Assembly (NCBI GenBank): GCA_031553655.1
Contig: JAVBLG010000054.1
Span: 1 to 41,208, forward strand
Source of the DNA: JAVBLG01 sp031553655
GTDB taxonomy: Bacteria > Desulfobacterota > Desulfovibrionia > Desulfovibrionales > Desulfovibrionaceae
Direction of reading: 5' to 3'
Length of the DNA: 41,208 bases
The translations under genes and the position numbers were made by a program. Position 1 is the first letter of the stretch; the number at the start of each line of letters is the position of its first letter. The notes below the pieces were generated by a model. The model did not search any database. It was not told the DNA's origin and was given only the letters and a program-made list of their open reading frames with translations. Positions 39,759 through 41,208 of the stretch are shown piece after piece.

Positions 39759-41111
39759 TTAATGTTGTTCTTTGGAAGGGGAAGCCTGGCCGGATGAGAT
39801 TTTTTTATTCACAGACTCCACTCGGCCCGCAATTTTACCGTCGGCCATCTCCAAGCCAAAAACATCGCCGCGCGCAAGCCCCTCCACTCCGCGCAAAATG
39901 CGCCCGGAAGCGTCGGTAGCCAAAGCAAATCCACGCCCCAGCGGGGCTGCCGGGTCAAGAGCCGCAAACTTCACGCTCAGGCTGTCCAAAACCAGCTTGC
40001 GGCGCTCAAAATACTGAGCCATAGCCGGTTCAAGGCTGTCCAGCACCGTTTTGGTTTCGCGTTTGCGGCTGAGCCAGGCGCTGAAAAGTCCGTGCATGCG
40101 CTGCTCAAGTGCGGTCAGCTCCAGAGCGCGGCGGCGTAGCGACTCCATTGGCGAAAGCCAGCGCAATCCGCTTTCCAGGTGCAAAAGCCGCGCTGAAAGC
40201 TCTTCCAAACGGCGCATAACCGCCCGTCGCATTCCGGCTTCGGCATCATCCAACATTTGCGCAAGCTCGGCCCGCGTCGGCCAAAGCAACTGGGCCGCGT
40301 GGCTGGGGGTGGCCGCGCGCACATCAGCGGTCATGTCAGCCATAGTAATATCCACTTCATGACCTATGCCCGCCACCACAGGTAGAGCCGAATTAAAAAC
40401 CTCGGCCGCGACATTTTCGTCATTAAAAGCCCACAAGTCTTCCAAAGATCCGCCGCCGCGAATCAGCACAACAACCTGCGCCCAATTCTCCGCATTAACG
40501 GCCGCAAGGCCCGCCGCAATTTCGGCGGCAGCTCCGCCCCCCTGCATCAGCGCGGGATAAACGCGAATTTCCGCCCCAGATCCGCGTTCGGAGGCAAGGC
40601 GCAAAAAATCGCGTATGGCCGCGCCCGAAGGCGCGGTAATAACAGCTACTCGGCCGGGATTGGCCGGAAGCGTCCGCTTGCGGTCCGTACTGAAATAACC
40701 AAGCCCGGCCAGCTTGACCTTGAGCTGCTCAAACGCGCGGTGCAGCTCGCCCAGCCCGGCCTCTTGCGCCAGCTCGACCACAAGCTGATACGATCCGCGC
40801 GGCGCGTAAACACTGATCTGCCCCGCGCACAGCACAGTCTGCCCGTTGGTCAAGTTTTGGGCGACACTGGGGCGCGGTGTATCAAATACCTCGCCAGTGA
40901 GCGGATCAAAACGCTCGTCCCCACCATGCCGGTTGCGGAACCAGACGCAGTTCAAGAGCGCATCAGCATCCTTGAGGCTGAAATATATGTGCCCGGACGC
41001 CGGGCGTGACATATTACTCACCTCGCCTTTCACCCACACAAAGGGAAAAGCGCTTTCCACCCGCCGCCGCAAGGCCTCAGTCAATTCGCGAACTGTTAAA
41101 ATATCGGACAT
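39759..41111 (-). CDS. xseA: Exodeoxyribonuclease VII large subunit
   Basis: This 450-residue large subunit of exonuclease VII contains an N-terminal OB-fold (SDILTVRELTEALRR ... VWVKGEVSNMSRPASGHIYFSLKD), the catalytic domain with GRVAVITAPSGAAIRDFL, IRGGGSLEDLWAFNDE and GIGHEVDITMADMTADVRAATPSHAA, and a C-terminal coiled coil (about 270-370). The gene is complete; the start ATG lies 11 bases from the G-run at the window end, so its ribosome site and promoter are not visible. It begins the xseA, M23, xseB, ispA, dxs, radA gene run. Confidence 0.96.
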   Translation of the reverse strand: MSDILTVRELTEALRRRVESAFPFVWVKGEVSNMSRPASGHIYFSLKDADALLNCVWFRNRHGGDERFDPLTGEVFDTPRPSVAQNLTNGQTVLCAGQISVYAPRGSYQLVVELAQEAGLGELHRAFEQLKVKLAGLGYFSTDRKRTLPANPGRVAVITAPSGAAIRDFLRLASERGSGAEIRVYPALMQGGGAAAEIAAGLAAVNAENWAQVVVLIRGGGSLEDLWAFNDENVAAEVFNSALPVVAGIGHEVDITMADMTADVRAATPSHAAQLLWPTRAELAQMLDDAEAGMRRAVMRRLEELSARLLHLESGLRWLSPMESLRRRALELTALEQRMHGLFSAWLSRKRETKTVLDSLEPAMAQYFERRKLVLDSLSVKFAALDPAAPLGRGFALATDASGRILRGVEGLARGDVFGLEMADGKIAGRVESVNKKISSGQASPSKEQH

Positions 41112-41120
41112 TGTCAGAGT

Positions 41121-41208
<88 letters not shown>

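Overview
The window is a chromosomal segment of moderate-to-high GC content. Its gene neighbourhoods look like Desulfovibrionaceae or a related sulfate-reducing deltaproteobacterium. The taxonomic call is an inference from gene order (xseA, M23 peptidase, xseB, ispA, dxs, radA; clpS, clpA, aat; the acetyl-type MetA next to MetY) and from general protein character; no rRNA or other taxonomic marker is present. Coding density is high. No stretch longer than about 165 bases lacks a gene, and I see no tRNA, rRNA, CRISPR array, transposase or phage gene.

Bases 1-16374 (plus strand) form an exopolysaccharide/exosortase locus that begins before the window. It runs: truncated GT4 glycosyltransferase, hexapeptide acyltransferase, second GT4 glycosyltransferase, PaaK/CapK-like adenylating enzyme, polysaccharide deacetylase, exosortase, EpsI, the PrsK-type histidine kinase, the PrsR-type sigma-54 activator, a secreted two-propeller BNR protein resembling GH74 glycanases, and two tandem paralogous multi-membrane-span GT39/ArnT-like glycosyltransferases. 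The likely logic is synthesis and modification of a surface polysaccharide, coupled to exosortase-mediated protein sorting and controlled by PrsK/PrsR. No recognisable PEP-CTERM substrate is encoded here. Two related intergenic repeats precede prsK and prsR. A 148-bp MITE-like element flanked by TA sits in frame inside the first GT39-like gene.

Bases 16375-25930 hold mostly biosynthesis and housekeeping genes. A class V aminotransferase overlaps a DUF1844 gene (plus strand). On the minus strand follow a lytic transglycosylase, metY, metA, a small possible ribbon-helix-helix protein with its own promoter, dapB, ligA and a GT2-like glycosyltransferase. MetA carries Glu111, the residue associated with acetyl-CoA use, which fits the adjacent O-acetylhomoserine sulfhydrylase.

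Bases 25931-30722 contain two large hairpins downstream of uvrB, uvrB itself, a divergent unknown gene, a ferredoxin-fused aldo/keto reductase that lacks the usual catalytic tyrosine, and a secreted unknown protein.

Bases 30723-41111 (minus strand) contain the N-degron module clpS-clpA-aat and an isoprenoid/DNA-repair operon: xseA, M23 peptidase, xseB, ispA, dxs, radA. The last 86 bases are an unbroken run of G, almost certainly an assembly or sequencing artefact at a contig end.
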